Origin: Acinetobacter sp. A47
GTDB taxonomy: Bacteria; Pseudomonadota; Gammaproteobacteria; Pseudomonadales; Moraxellaceae
DNA length: 64,000 nt
Direction: 5' to 3'
NCBI RefSeq assembly: GCF_000805455.1
Contig: NZ_JSUS01000009.1
Coordinates: forward strand, 1 to 64,000
Shown here: in pieces, positions 32,314 to 40,960 of the stretch
Position numbering within the stretch: position 1 is the first letter of the stretch
Layout: each line of letters opens with the position of its first letter
Translations under genes and position numbers: made by a program
The notes under the pieces: model-generated
The model's database searches: none
What the model was told of the DNA's origin: nothing
What the model saw: the letters and a program-made list of their open reading frames with translations, nothing else

Positions 32314-34197
32314 ATGAGCGATATGAATTCCCCTACTTCGCAAGTAGCGGCTCTGATTAGCCGAGGCAAAGAGCAAGGTTATTTAACTTACGCTGAGGTT
32401 AACGATCATCTACCAGACTCAATTACGGAAAGTGAGCAGATTGAAGACATCATCCAGATGCTTCAAGACGTTGGTATTCCTGTGCATGAGCGTGCGCCGG
32501 AAACTGATGACACCATGTTTGGTGAATCAACTGAAGCTGCCGACGAGGTTGCCGAAGAAGAAGCTGCTGCCGTATTAGCATCGGTTGAAAGTGAGCCTGG
32601 TCGTACTACCGACCCTGTACGTATGTATATGCGCGAAATGGGTACGGTTGAACTTCTTACACGTGAAGGCGAAATTAGCATTGCAAAACGTATCGAAGAA
32701 GGTATTCGTGACGTTTTACACTCGATTGCTTACTGGCCAAATGCTGTTGAAGTTGTTTTACAAGAATATAATGATTTTTTAACTGGCGAGCGCCGTCTGG
32801 CCGACATTCTTTCCGGTTATCTGGACCCGGAGACTGACGAAGATATTCCGGAAGTTCTTGAAGAAGCCGAAATTGAAGAAGATGAAGAAAATGATTCTTC
32901 ATCGAAAACCAAAGACGTCAAGCTTGATGATGATGACGAAGAAGAGTCTGAAGGCGACGATGATTCTGAAGGCGATTCAGGCCCTGACCCGGAGGTTGCC
33001 AAGATTCGTTTCTCGGAACTGGAAGCGGCATGGAACGAGACCAAAACCGTGATCGCAAAACACGGCCGTAACAGTGAAGAAGCCAAGGCGGCTCTTGAAT
33101 CACTGGCGGCTGTGTTCATGATGTTCAAGTTTACACCGCGTTTATTTGACATCATTTCGGAAATGATTCGTGGTACCCATGACCAGATTCGTGCCAATGA
33201 ACGTGAAATCATGCGTTATGCCGTGCGTCGTGGCCGTATGGACCGTAACCAGTTCCGCATGACCTTCCCGGAGCAAGAGTCAAATCCTGCATGGCTAGAT
33301 GAGCAAATTGCCAAAGCCCCTGCTGAAACCAGAGCACATCTGGAAAAAGTGCGTCCTGACGTATTGGCATTCCAGCAAAAGATTGCCGATATCGAAAAAG
33401 AGCTCGGCTTAAACGTTAAAGACATCAAAGAGATTTCTAAACGTATGGCGGTGGGCGAAGCAAAAGCACGCCGTGCCAAGAAAGAAATGGTTGAAGCAAA
33501 CTTGCGTCTGGTGATTTCAATTGCGAAGAAATACACCAACCGAGGCTTACAGTTCCTTGACCTGATTCAGGAAGGTAACATCGGCCTGATGAAAGCTGTT
33601 GACAAGTTTGAGTACCGTCGTGGTTATAAATTTTCGACTTATGCCACCTGGTGGATTCGTCAGGCGATTACCCGTTCCATTGCGGATCAGGCCCGTACCA
33701 TTCGTATCCCGGTACACATGATTGAAACGATTAACAAGATCAACCGTGTGTCTCGTCAGCTGCTTCAGGAAATGGGCCGTGAGCCGACCCCTGAAGAACT
33801 GGGTGAGCGTCTGGAGATGGACGAAGTCAAGGTTCGCAAAGTCCTTAAAATCGCCAAAGAACCGATTTCAATGGAAACACCAATCGGTGATGATGAAGAT
33901 TCGCATCTTGGCGACTTCATTGAGGATTCCAACATCACTTCACCAGTCGATGCTGCAACCTCGGAAGGCTTAAAGGAAGCGACCCGTGAAGTGCTTGAAA
34001 ACCTGACTGAACGTGAAGCGAAAGTATTGAAAATGCGTTTTGGTATCGATATGCCAACCGACCATACTTTAGAAGAAGTGGGTAAACAGTTTGACGTTAC
34101 ACGTGAGCGTATTCGTCAGATTGAAGCAAAAGCATTACGCAAGCTGCGCCACCCTTCACGCTCTGAACATTTACGTTCATTCCTGGAAAATGACTAA
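32314..34197 (+). CDS. rpoD: RNA polymerase primary sigma factor (sigma-70)
   Basis: A 627-residue sigma factor. Region 1.1 spans about residues 8-80; region 1.2 starts near [21 protein letters not shown] large non-conserved region includes an acidic run (about 175-225) rich in Asp/Glu/Ser. Region 2 holds [20 protein letters not shown] and [10 protein letters not shown], region 3 lies around [15 protein letters not shown], and region 4 contains the helix-turn-helix ending [20 protein letters not shown]. Complete and normal in length. Confidence 0.98.
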   Translation: MSDMNSPTSQVAALISRGKEQGYLTYAEVNDHLPDSITESEQIEDIIQMLQDVGIPVHERAPETDDTMFGESTEAADEVAEEEAAAVLASVESEPGRTTDPVRMYMREMGTVELLTREGEISIAKRIEEGIRDVLHSIAYWPNAVEVVLQEYNDFLTGERRLADILSGYLDPETDEDIPEVLEEAEIEEDEENDSSSKTKDVKLDDDDEEESEGDDDSEGDSGPDPEVAKIRFSELEAAWNETKTVIAKHGRNSEEAKAALESLAAVFMMFKFTPRLFDIISEMIRGTHDQIRANEREIMRYAVRRGRMDRNQFRMTFPEQESNPAWLDEQIAKAPAETRAHLEKVRPDVLAFQQKIADIEKELGLNVKDIKEISKRMAVGEAKARRAKKEMVEANLRLVISIAKKYTNRGLQFLDLIQEGNIGLMKAVDKFEYRRGYKFSTYATWWIRQAITRSIADQARTIRIPVHMIETINKINRVSRQLLQEMGREPTPEELGERLEMDEVKVRKVLKIAKEPISMETPIGDDEDSHLGDFIEDSNITSPVDAATSEGLKEATREVLENLTEREAKVLKMRFGIDMPTDHTLEEVGKQFDVTRERIRQIEAKALRKLRHPSRSEHLRSFLEND

Positions 34198-34280
34198 TTG
34201 TCGGGAAAGCTTGAGTAAGGGTTAAAGCCCTCACCCGGGACTTGAAGTCCAGTACTTCATCCCCATCTATGTATTAGATC

Positions 34281-34312
34281 AAAAGCGCCTGCACTGATGC
34301 AGGCGTTTCAAA
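34281..34312 (+). terminator. Hairpin after rpoD
   Basis: cgcctgca - ctga - tgcaggcg with a short T-stretch, 16 bp before the ybeD start. May only partly stop transcription, as the T-run is short. Confidence 0.6.
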
Positions 34313-34327
34313 TTAAAGAGGTTGCTC

Positions 34328-34615
34328 ATGTTAGACCGCACTCCTTCTCGTGAATTACAAGAACATCTCTGGGTTTTCCCAATGGACTATCCAATCAAAC
34401 TGATTGGTAATGCAGGGGATGAACTTCGAGTGGCTGTTGTTGATATTTTACAGAAGCACTTCCCTGACTTTGATGGTGAGTCTGTTAAGGTTCAGCCTTC
34501 ACGTACCGGCAAGTACCACTCTTTAACGGCTCAGTTACGCTTTGAAGAGCTGGAACAAGTTCATGCACTCTATGCAGACCTTGCTGCCTGTCCTTTAATC
34601 AAGACTGCACTTTAA
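34328..34615 (+). CDS. ybeD: YbeD/DUF493 family protein
   Basis: A 95-residue protein with the DUF493 pattern FPMDYPIKLIGNAGDELR and PSRTGKYHSLTAQLRFE. In E. coli ybeD lies next to lipB, and here lipB follows, which agrees. I chose ATG at 34328 over the TTG at 34322, with AGAGG upstream. A regulatory, ACT-like fold has been proposed for the family; role unproven. Confidence 0.9.
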   Translation: MLDRTPSRELQEHLWVFPMDYPIKLIGNAGDELRVAVVDILQKHFPDFDGESVKVQPSRTGKYHSLTAQLRFEELEQVHALYADLAACPLIKTAL

Positions 34616-34618
34616 CTC

Positions 34619-34653
34619 AAAATCCAAAATGCGAAAGTATTTTGGATTTTTTA
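34619..34653 (+). terminator. ybeD terminator
   Basis: aatccaaaat / attttggatt 10-bp stem, 8-nt loop, followed by T-run. Confidence 0.85.
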
Positions 34654-34757
34654 TTCGGGATGCCGAATCAGGATGCAGCCCCACTGTTGCTCTGGGCAAA
34701 TCCATCTCATAATTCACCTCTTGAACCATGAACAGCTGCCAAGGAAATTTTGTTGTA

Positions 34758-35411
34758 ATGAGTGCTGCAAAACCGACTTTAATCATTCGTCGTTTCAACA
34801 ATCTGCAAGATTACACGAACCGTTTTGAAGCCATGAAGGACTTTACAACCCATCGTGATGAAACCACCCCGGATGAAGTCTGGTTACTCCAACATCAGGA
34901 TGTACTCACGCAAGGACAGGCCGGCAAGGCAGAACACATACTTGTGCATAGCGACTTGCCGGTTGTACATACCGATCGTGGTGGTCAGGTCACCTGGCAT
35001 GGTCAGGGACAACTGGTGGCATACTTTCTGCTTGATCTCAATCGCTTGAAATGGCATGTCCGTACTTTGGTCAGCTTTGCCGAACAAGCCATGATTGACC
35101 TGCTCAAGCAATACAATATTGAAGCATATGCCAAACCTGATGCGCCGGGAGTGTATGTCGACGGCCGCAAGATCGGCTCACTGGGTTTCAAGATTCGTCG
35201 TGGTCGCAGCTATCATGGTCTTGCACTCAATATCGATTGTGATCTGAGTGGCTTTCAAACCATTAATCCTTGTGGCTATGCCGGTTTAGAAATGGTGCGC
35301 TTACAAGACCTGTTACAGGACTATCCAGACTTTGGCAAATTATGCGAAGATCTGGTTGCATACCTGCAAAAAACAGCGTTGTTTCATGAGGTTATCGTCA
35401 AGACTGAATAG
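34758..35411 (+). CDS. lipB: Octanoyl-[acyl carrier protein]:protein N-octanoyltransferase
   Basis: A 217-residue enzyme moving octanoate from ACP to lipoyl domains, such as those of SucB in this window. Family motifs seen: [49 protein letters not shown] and the active-site Cys in [10 protein letters not shown] chose ATG at 34758 ([13 protein letters not shown]), preceded by AAGGAA, over ATG at 34728. Confidence 0.95.
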   Translation: MSAAKPTLIIRRFNNLQDYTNRFEAMKDFTTHRDETTPDEVWLLQHQDVLTQGQAGKAEHILVHSDLPVVHTDRGGQVTWHGQGQLVAYFLLDLNRLKWHVRTLVSFAEQAMIDLLKQYNIEAYAKPDAPGVYVDGRKIGSLGFKIRRGRSYHGLALNIDCDLSGFQTINPCGYAGLEMVRLQDLLQDYPDFGKLCEDLVAYLQKTALFHEVIVKTE

Positions 35412-35801
35412 CGGGATTTACCGCCCTGTCTGACATAGCCCAATACCCCACAACTTATAGCGGTCCTATTGTCCCAGAATATCAATCATAGCTTGAGAGT
35501 GGCGATCTTACCGCTTATCAGGTGAATGACATACGCCCCTGTTGATACAGCCTGTTATAAAGATTTGAAGACTCACAAAGAAAACCATTAAAAAACCCTG
35601 AAGTGCCATACCATTACCCTCCTCTTCAAAGTAGGCTATGAGCACAAGCCGTCGTACATTTCATCCCAAGTAAGGCCTGATCTATATTTCTTTTATGACC
35701 TATGAGTCAAAACTGAATAATTTACTTTTCAATCCTGATAAAATAAATTAGAGTAAAAGCTCTAAATTAGCTTTTGCATAATTTCAATAAGGGATGCGCA
35801 A
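35412..35801. other. 390-bp gap with no recognised gene
   Basis: No convincing ORF. A 7-bp inverted repeat AAAAGCT - ctaaatt - AGCTTTT at 35755-35775 lies just before the next gene's ribosome site. No T-run terminator for lipB was found. Confidence 0.4.
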
Positions 35802-36344
35802 GTGATTTCAACCAAAGCAGTGAAGCCCACTTTGCAATTTGCCTATGTCAAGCTCATGATGGATGTTGTGGGTCGTGGCCTGGTGATGGCAAGCCAAGTG
35901 GATCAAGAAGTACAAGAGGAAGTGTCCAAGTTTCCTGTTGGTTTTATTCTTTCAATGAATGTTTTTCCCAATGGCCCTGCATTTGTTGCACGAGTCACCG
36001 ACCAAAAACAATTAGAGCTTTTATCCAGTTATAAAGCCAAACCAGATCTTACCATTACCTTCAAGCATCTTACCCATGCCTTTTTAGTATTTTCCTTTCA
36101 GGAAAGTACAGCACAAGCCTTTGCCAATGACCGCATGATTGCAGATGGCGATGTCTCCAGTGCAATCCGGCTGGTACGCTGTCTCAATAAAATGGAGGCC
36201 CTGATCTTGCCTAAGCTGATCGCTTCACTGGCGGTGAAACGCTATCCGGCTGAACTCACCTTCAAAGACAAATTTACTGGCGCAAAAAATATCTATTTAA
36301 AAGTCGCAAAATCATATCTTCAACGGAGTGCATCACATGGCTAA
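35802..36344 (+). CDS. SCP2-like (sterol-carrier/lipid-binding fold) protein
   Basis: A 180-residue soluble protein with a GTG start preceded by AAGGGA. The middle part (KPDLTITFKHLTHAFLVF, then DRMIADGDVSSAIRLVRCL) follows the pattern of SCP2 domains, a substrate-level strand followed by a short helix and a DG-containing turn. It may bind a lipid or hydrophobic ligand. It overlaps the next gene by 8 bp, so the two are probably translationally coupled and may act together. Family assignment is moderate; ligand unknown. Confidence 0.6.
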   Translation: MISTKAVKPTLQFAYVKLMMDVVGRGLVMASQVDQEVQEEVSKFPVGFILSMNVFPNGPAFVARVTDQKQLELLSSYKAKPDLTITFKHLTHAFLVFSFQESTAQAFANDRMIADGDVSSAIRLVRCLNKMEALILPKLIASLAVKRYPAELTFKDKFTGAKNIYLKVAKSYLQRSASHG

Positions 36345-37521
36345 GCCTTATTATGAGTTTTTCTGTCCTGTAAAGGTGATTGCCGGTAATGCTGCCCTGG
36401 AGCATATTCCCTTTGAACTGGCAACCCTAGGCGCCAAACGCCCAATGATCATCACTGACAAAGGGGTGCGCGCCAACGGTTTGCTTACACCTATTGAAGC
36501 GGCCTTTAGCACAACAGATGCAGTGATTGGTGCAATCTTTGATGATGTTCCACCCGACTCAAGTCTGGAAGTGGTGCGTCAGGCAGCAGAACTTTATCGC
36601 AAGCAAAAGTGCGATGCGATCATTGCCATTGGGGGCGGTTCGGTTATCGATACCTCCAAGGCCACCAATATTCTGGTTTCTGAAGGCGGTGACGACCTGT
36701 TGCAATATTCAGGCGCACACAACCTGCCAAAACCGCTCAAGCCATTCTTTGTGATTCCGACCACCTCCGGTACAGGTTCAGAAGTGACCATGGTGGCCGT
36801 AGTTTCCGATACACAACGCAACGTCAAACTTGCATTTGCATCGTATTACCTGATGCCGCATGCTGCGATCCTTGATCCACGCATGACCCAAACCTTGCCT
36901 GCACACCTGACCGCCATGACCGGTATGGATGCATTGACCCACTGTGTTGAAGCATATACCTGTCTGGCGGCAAACCCGCTGAGCGATGCCTATGCCAGCG
37001 CAGGCATTAAAAAAATCAGTGAAAACCTGTTCAAGGTTCTAGACAATCCGGGCGATGCACAAGGCCGGCTAGAACTGGCTCAAGCCTCCACCATGGCCGG
37101 AATTGCTTTCTCCAATTCAATGGTCGGCCTTGTTCATTCACTCGGCCACGCCCTCGGTGCTGTTGCCCATCTGCCGCATGGCCTGTGCATGAACCTGTTC
37201 CTGCCTTATGTGCTGGAATACAACAAAGAAATCAATGGCAATAAAATTGGTGAGTTATTACTTCCTCTTGCCGGCGCAGATATTTATGCACAGACGCCAG
37301 CCAATTTACGCGCCGACAAAGCCATTGCCACCATCATGACCATGCGGGATCGCCTATTCAGCTTAACCAAGCTGCCACGTACCTTACGTGAAACCGGCAA
37401 AGTCTCTGAAGCACAACTAGATGAAGTGGCGGAAAAGGCACTGAATGATGGTTCCATCATTTACAACCCGAAAGAGGCGAACCTGCAAGACATCCGCGCC
37501 ATTTTACAAAAAGCCTGGTAA
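36337..37521 (+). CDS. Iron-containing (group III) alcohol dehydrogenase
   Basis: A 394-residue enzyme. NAD(P)-binding region IIAIGGGSVIDTSKA is near residue 100, followed by TTSGTGSEVT and the metal-ligand helix HSLGHALGAVAHLPHG plus downstream ligands. I chose ATG at 36337, with GGAG eight bases upstream, over 36328. It oxidises alcohols or reduces aldehydes; substrate unknown. The overlapping SCP2-like gene suggests a hydrophobic or long-chain substrate, which is inference only. Confidence 0.88.
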   Translation: MAKPYYEFFCPVKVIAGNAALEHIPFELATLGAKRPMIITDKGVRANGLLTPIEAAFSTTDAVIGAIFDDVPPDSSLEVVRQAAELYRKQKCDAIIAIGGGSVIDTSKATNILVSEGGDDLLQYSGAHNLPKPLKPFFVIPTTSGTGSEVTMVAVVSDTQRNVKLAFASYYLMPHAAILDPRMTQTLPAHLTAMTGMDALTHCVEAYTCLAANPLSDAYASAGIKKISENLFKVLDNPGDAQGRLELAQASTMAGIAFSNSMVGLVHSLGHALGAVAHLPHGLCMNLFLPYVLEYNKEINGNKIGELLLPLAGADIYAQTPANLRADKAIATIMTMRDRLFSLTKLPRTLRETGKVSEAQLDEVAEKALNDGSIIYNPKEANLQDIRAILQKAW

Positions 37522-37554
37522 TTCATTAGGTTAAAGATAAATTTATCAGATACA

Positions 37555-37588
37555 GGCCTCGATACCATGACGTTATCGGGGCTTTTTA
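37555..37588 (+). terminator. Terminator after alcohol dehydrogenase
   Basis: gcctcgata / tatcggggc (one G-T wobble) with a T-run. Confidence 0.75.
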
Positions 37589-37774
37589 TTATGACGTGAA
37601 TCTATATTCATCTATTTATTTACCTTTTTGGCAAAAAAGTTGCTAAAAAAAATGTAAAAGTACTGCCAATTTATAGCGTTTTAGGATAGATTGGCGCACT
37701 TTCGTTTTTTGTACGGGGGATCGTTTTTGTCTCAAACGATCCTTAACACTATGGCTGATCTTTGATCAACGATT

Positions 37775-39184
37775 ATGAGGATAACGCCGTTGACAAATTT
37801 AACTGGGACTCAACCAACAGCGAAGCTTCAAAAAAATCTTGTGCTTTGGCACATTATTATTATTGGCTTGGCTTATATTCAACCATTAACTTTATTTGAT
37901 ACATTTGGTTTGGTATCTGAAAGAAGTGGTGGTCATGTACCAACTTCGTACATATTTGCCTTAGTCGCAATTCTTTTAACGTCAATCAGTTATGGTCACA
38001 TGATTCGTCGTTATCCGTCTTCTGGCTCTGCATATACCTATGCCCAAAAGTCGATTCACCCTAATGTTGGTTTTATGGTGGGTTGGTCTTCATGGCTAGA
38101 TTATCTGCTCTCGCCTCTGGTCAATATCATTCTTGCCGATATTTATTTGCGAGCATTGTTCCCGGAAGTAAACAACTGGATCTGGGTGATCGGCCTAACG
38201 GTCCTCATGACTGTCATCAACCTGTTTGGTGCACGTTTTGTGGCACGTTTTAACAGTACCATCGTGGTCATCCAGTTAGGTGTGATTTTCTACTTTGTGT
38301 ATCAGGTCTATATTCTGCTGACACAAGGGGTTTATGCAGATGGCACCCTCAATCCGGACAAGGCTGAATTGTGGTCACTTGCACCGTTCTGGAATGAAAT
38401 GACCTCTGTCGGCGCCTTAATTGCCGGTGCAACCGTTCTATGTTTCTCGTTTACCGGCTTTGATGCACTTTCTTCACTTGCCGAAGAAACCAAAGATGCA
38501 CAGAAAACCCTGCCACGTGCAATTTTTACCACAGCCTTGCTTGCCGGTATCATTTTTATCGTCAGCACCTATTTCATTCAGCTGTACTTTCCAAGTAATC
38601 CGAATCATTACTTCAACCCACTGGATGAATCGCAGCCAGTCATGGTTGCAGCAATCGGTAGCCTGGCATTCAAGACCATGGTTCTCTATTTTGCAGTCGT
38701 GGCCGTGATGGCATCAGGCATTTCAGCACATGCCGGTGTATCTCGTCTCATGTATGTCATGGGCCGTGACGGGGTGATCAACAAGAAATTATTTGGTCAT
38801 ATTAGCCCGCGTCTGCACACCCCGACCTATAACATCCTGATTGTAGGTGTTGTGGCGTTATCGGCAGGTTTCCTTGATCTTGAACATATCGTCAACCTGA
38901 TCAGCTTTGGGGCATTAACCGCATTCAGCTTTGTGAACTTTTCGGTTATCTCCCGCTATGCCCTGCGAGACGGCAAGAACAAGACTGCAAAAGACATTAT
39001 CAGCTATATCATCATTCCAACTCTCGGCTTTGCCAGCGTGTTCATGATGTGGCTGGAAATTGACAAACTGGCCTTACAGATCGGTTTGGCCTGGGCAGTC
39101 ATCGGTGTCGGTTATCTTGCCTACAAGACTAAGGGCTTCAAATACAATGCTCCACAGCATAATGAATTTGATGACCGGTACTAG
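37775..39184 (+). CDS. APC-family amino acid/polyamine permease
   Basis: A 469-residue protein with about 12 transmembrane segments. The APC signature includes GLAYIQPLTLFDTFG near TM1 and FSFTGFDALSSLAEETKDAQ near TM6, the latter close to putrescine importers (PuuP type). The start may be TTG at 37790 (TNLTGTQPT), because a GAGG site at 37777-37780 overlaps the ATG at 37775 and is well spaced for the TTG. Substrate remains a guess: amino acid or polyamine. Confidence 0.85.
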   Translation: MRITPLTNLTGTQPTAKLQKNLVLWHIIIIGLAYIQPLTLFDTFGLVSERSGGHVPTSYIFALVAILLTSISYGHMIRRYPSSGSAYTYAQKSIHPNVGFMVGWSSWLDYLLSPLVNIILADIYLRALFPEVNNWIWVIGLTVLMTVINLFGARFVARFNSTIVVIQLGVIFYFVYQVYILLTQGVYADGTLNPDKAELWSLAPFWNEMTSVGALIAGATVLCFSFTGFDALSSLAEETKDAQKTLPRAIFTTALLAGIIFIVSTYFIQLYFPSNPNHYFNPLDESQPVMVAAIGSLAFKTMVLYFAVVAVMASGISAHAGVSRLMYVMGRDGVINKKLFGHISPRLHTPTYNILIVGVVALSAGFLDLEHIVNLISFGALTAFSFVNFSVISRYALRDGKNKTAKDIISYIIIPTLGFASVFMMWLEIDKLALQIGLAWAVIGVGYLAYKTKGFKYNAPQHNEFDDRY

Positions 39185-39195
39185 GACCAGATCAA

Positions 39196-39224
39196 TAAAA
39201 AAGGCGCTTGATGCGCCTTTTTTA
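39196..39224. terminator. Bidirectional terminator
   Basis: aaaaaggcgc - ttga - tgcgcctttttt between the converging permease and flavodoxin genes. Confidence 0.88.
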
Positions 39225-39233
39225 TGCTTGGTA

Positions 39234-39788
39234 TCAGCCATGTAATTTTTCAACAACCGCCTTGACCCGTTTTGCATAAAGCTTCGCTGTTTCCAGATCG
39301 CCTGTGGGAATCTCGTCAGTACTGGCATCTGAAGGGGATTGAACCAGCAGCCCTACAGAACCACCCAGATTATTGATATCTTCACGCTTGGCAGCTTTGC
39401 TGTTGGCTGGCAACAACCCCAGACTTACCCAGATTCCCCCATGCTGCGAAGCCAAGGTCTGTAAATGAATCAAGGTCACCTGCTTATCTCCGTTCAGGCT
39501 TGCACTGTTGGTGAAACCTGCAAACACCTTGTCTTGCCAGCCACGGTTAAACCACACCTTGGAAGATGCATCGGCAAATTTCTTAAACTGCCAAGGCGTT
39601 GCGGCCATATAGGTTGGTGCACCAAATACAATGCCTTGTGCGTCATTCAGGGTGTGCCAGTCCTGTTCGGTAATTTCACCATTCTGGTCAATTTCAATCA
39701 AGCTCGCATCAATCGCACCCGCAAAGGTTTCAGCTACCACTTTGGTATGGCCATAGCCGGAGAAATAAACAACCGCAATTTTTGTCAT
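39234..39788 (-). CDS. Flavodoxin-family NAD(P)H quinone reductase-like protein
   Basis: A 184-residue protein of the flavodoxin/WrbA fold. FMN-phosphate loop VVYFSGYGHTKVVAET is at the N-terminus, followed by FGAPTYMAATPWQFK and FTNSASLNGDKQ. Probably reduces quinones or similar electrophiles. It is divergent from an hxlR-type regulator with a shared control region of 117 bp, so it is probably the regulator's target. Confidence 0.85.
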   Translation of the reverse strand: MTKIAVVYFSGYGHTKVVAETFAGAIDASLIEIDQNGEITEQDWHTLNDAQGIVFGAPTYMAATPWQFKKFADASSKVWFNRGWQDKVFAGFTNSASLNGDKQVTLIHLQTLASQHGGIWVSLGLLPANSKAAKREDINNLGGSVGLLVQSPSDASTDEIPTGDLETAKLYAKRVKAVVEKLHG

Positions 39789-39822
39789 GGGATCATCCAG
39801 AATTGTTCAAAAGTTCGATTTA

Positions 39823-39850
39823 ATGATATATTTTAGAAACTAGGTGTCAA
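39823..39850 (-). promoter_or_regulatory. Promoter of the flavodoxin gene
   Basis: On the minus strand TTGACA (39850-39845), 16-bp spacer, TATCAT (39828-39823), about 35 bp before the start codon. The palindrome at 39852-39871 lies directly upstream of the -35 box. Confidence 0.65.
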
Positions 39851-39851
39851 T

Positions 39852-39871
39852 TAGTTACCAATTGGTAACTA
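39852..39871. promoter_or_regulatory. 20-bp perfect palindrome, probable HxlR operator
   Basis: TAGTTACCAATTGGTAACTA, fully self-complementary, between the divergent flavodoxin and hxlR genes. A second AACTAGG half-like motif lies at 39837-39843, repeated at 39867-39873. HxlR regulators bind such palindromes as dimers. Confidence 0.75.
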
Positions 39872-39905
39872 GGCATGTTGAATTGGGAATTTGAGGATTC
39901 TGGCT

Positions 39906-40289
39906 ATGAATCAGGCATTAAAATATGATGTTTATCAACAACATTGCCCAGCCCGTTTATTTTTTGAAAAAATTGCAGACAAATGGGTACTGCTGATTAT
40001 CAATGGGCTTGCACGAGAAACCCAGCATTTCAATTTGTTGAAAAAAAGCATTCAGGGCATCTCGCCCAAGGTCTTGTCGCAGAAACTAAAAATGCTGGAG
40101 CGCGATGGTTTTATCGAGCGTCAGGTACAAAACTCGGCGCCGATTCGGGTGGATTATTCACTTACCCCGCTTGGACTGGAAGTTGCAGAAATGGCCTATC
40201 AGCTCAAGGACTGGGCAGAAAGCAATATCGAACAGGTGATCTGCGCACAACAGCGTTTTGATGCGATACAGGAACAGCAATCTGAATAA
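39906..40289 (+). CDS. HxlR-family transcriptional regulator
   Basis: A 127-residue winged-helix protein: CPARLFFEKIADKWVLLII is the usual HxlR N-terminus with its cysteine, followed by the recognition part GISPKVLSQKLKMLERDGFI and the wing VDYSLTPLG. The N-terminal Cys (residue 14) is the redox/electrophile-sensing residue in YodB-like members. I chose ATG at 39906 (MNQALKYDVYQQH) over the TTG at 39891; a GAGG precedes it. Probably controls itself and the divergent flavodoxin gene. Confidence 0.9.
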   Translation: MNQALKYDVYQQHCPARLFFEKIADKWVLLIINGLARETQHFNLLKKSIQGISPKVLSQKLKMLERDGFIERQVQNSAPIRVDYSLTPLGLEVAEMAYQLKDWAESNIEQVICAQQRFDAIQEQQSE

Positions 40290-40382
40290 GCCATCGAGGT
40301 GAAGGGGATGCTTCTCCCCTACATAGAGCAATATGGTGCTGCAATTACCTCAAAGGCAAATCCCTACCCAGCCCTGAATAGA

Positions 40383-40853
40383 TTAGAGCGGTTTAAAGCC
40401 TTGTTGTCGCCACGCTTCATAGACAATCACGGCCGTTGCATTAGAAAGATTCAGGCTTCTTGAGTTTTCTGCCATCGGCAAACGAATCCACTGCTCCTGC
40501 GGGAACATGAGACGTACCTGTTCAGGAAGGCCACGCGTTTCAGGCCCCATCAATAACGCAACAGGACGGTTCAGGTCTACCGTATGCGGCGTTGCACTGC
40601 CCTTGGTGGTGAGTGGAAAAACGTGCTCAACCCCTTTGGCTTTTAAATCGGCAAGGCACAATTCGATATTGTCCCAGATTTGCATTCTTGCCCATTCATG
40701 GTAATCCAGTCCGGCACGTTTCAGCTTTTTATCATCCAGCTCAAAACCTAAAGGTTTGACCAAATGCAGCTGTGCACCGGTATTGGCACACAGACGAATG
40801 ATATTACCTGTATTCGCTGGAATCTCAGGCTCGTATAGAACGACATGAATCAC
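40383..40853 (-). CDS. trmL: tRNA (cytidine(34)-2'-O)-methyltransferase
   Basis: A 156-residue SPOUT-class enzyme. [19 protein letters not shown] near the start, [12 protein letters not shown] in the middle and the C-terminal knot [18 protein letters not shown] bind S-adenosylmethionine. It methylates the wobble ribose of tRNA-Leu species. Length is normal. Confidence 0.95.
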   Translation of the reverse strand: MIHVVLYEPEIPANTGNIIRLCANTGAQLHLVKPLGFELDDKKLKRAGLDYHEWARMQIWDNIELCLADLKAKGVEHVFPLTTKGSATPHTVDLNRPVALLMGPETRGLPEQVRLMFPQEQWIRLPMAENSRSLNLSNATAVIVYEAWRQQGFKPL

Positions 40854-40873
40854 AAATTTTCTCTACTTTTCAT

Positions 40874-40960
40874 AATCCCTCCTAACCTCTTTGTAAAAGA
40901 AGTGAACTCCTCCCTTTTCTAAAGAGGTGAGGAGCGGTTATAGCTCCGCAAGGAGGGATT
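40874..40960. repeat. Palindromic intergenic repeat, copy 2
   Basis: An 87-bp element with perfect 10-bp terminal inverted repeats AATCCCTCCT (40874-40883) and AGGAGGGATT (40951-40960). An internal imperfect hairpin, ctcctcccttt / aaagaggtgaggag, lies at about 40907-40934. It abuts the cysG stop codon. Plan and termini resemble the copy at 17412-17522. Confidence 0.7.

Noticed and set aside
32817..33212. Ser-rich frame opposite rpoD
   Set aside because: Reverse complement of the acidic Asp/Glu region of sigma-70.
40300..40320. aggggatgcttctcccct hairpin between hxlR and trmL as a terminator
   Set aside because: Only a 6-bp stem and no T-run on either strand.
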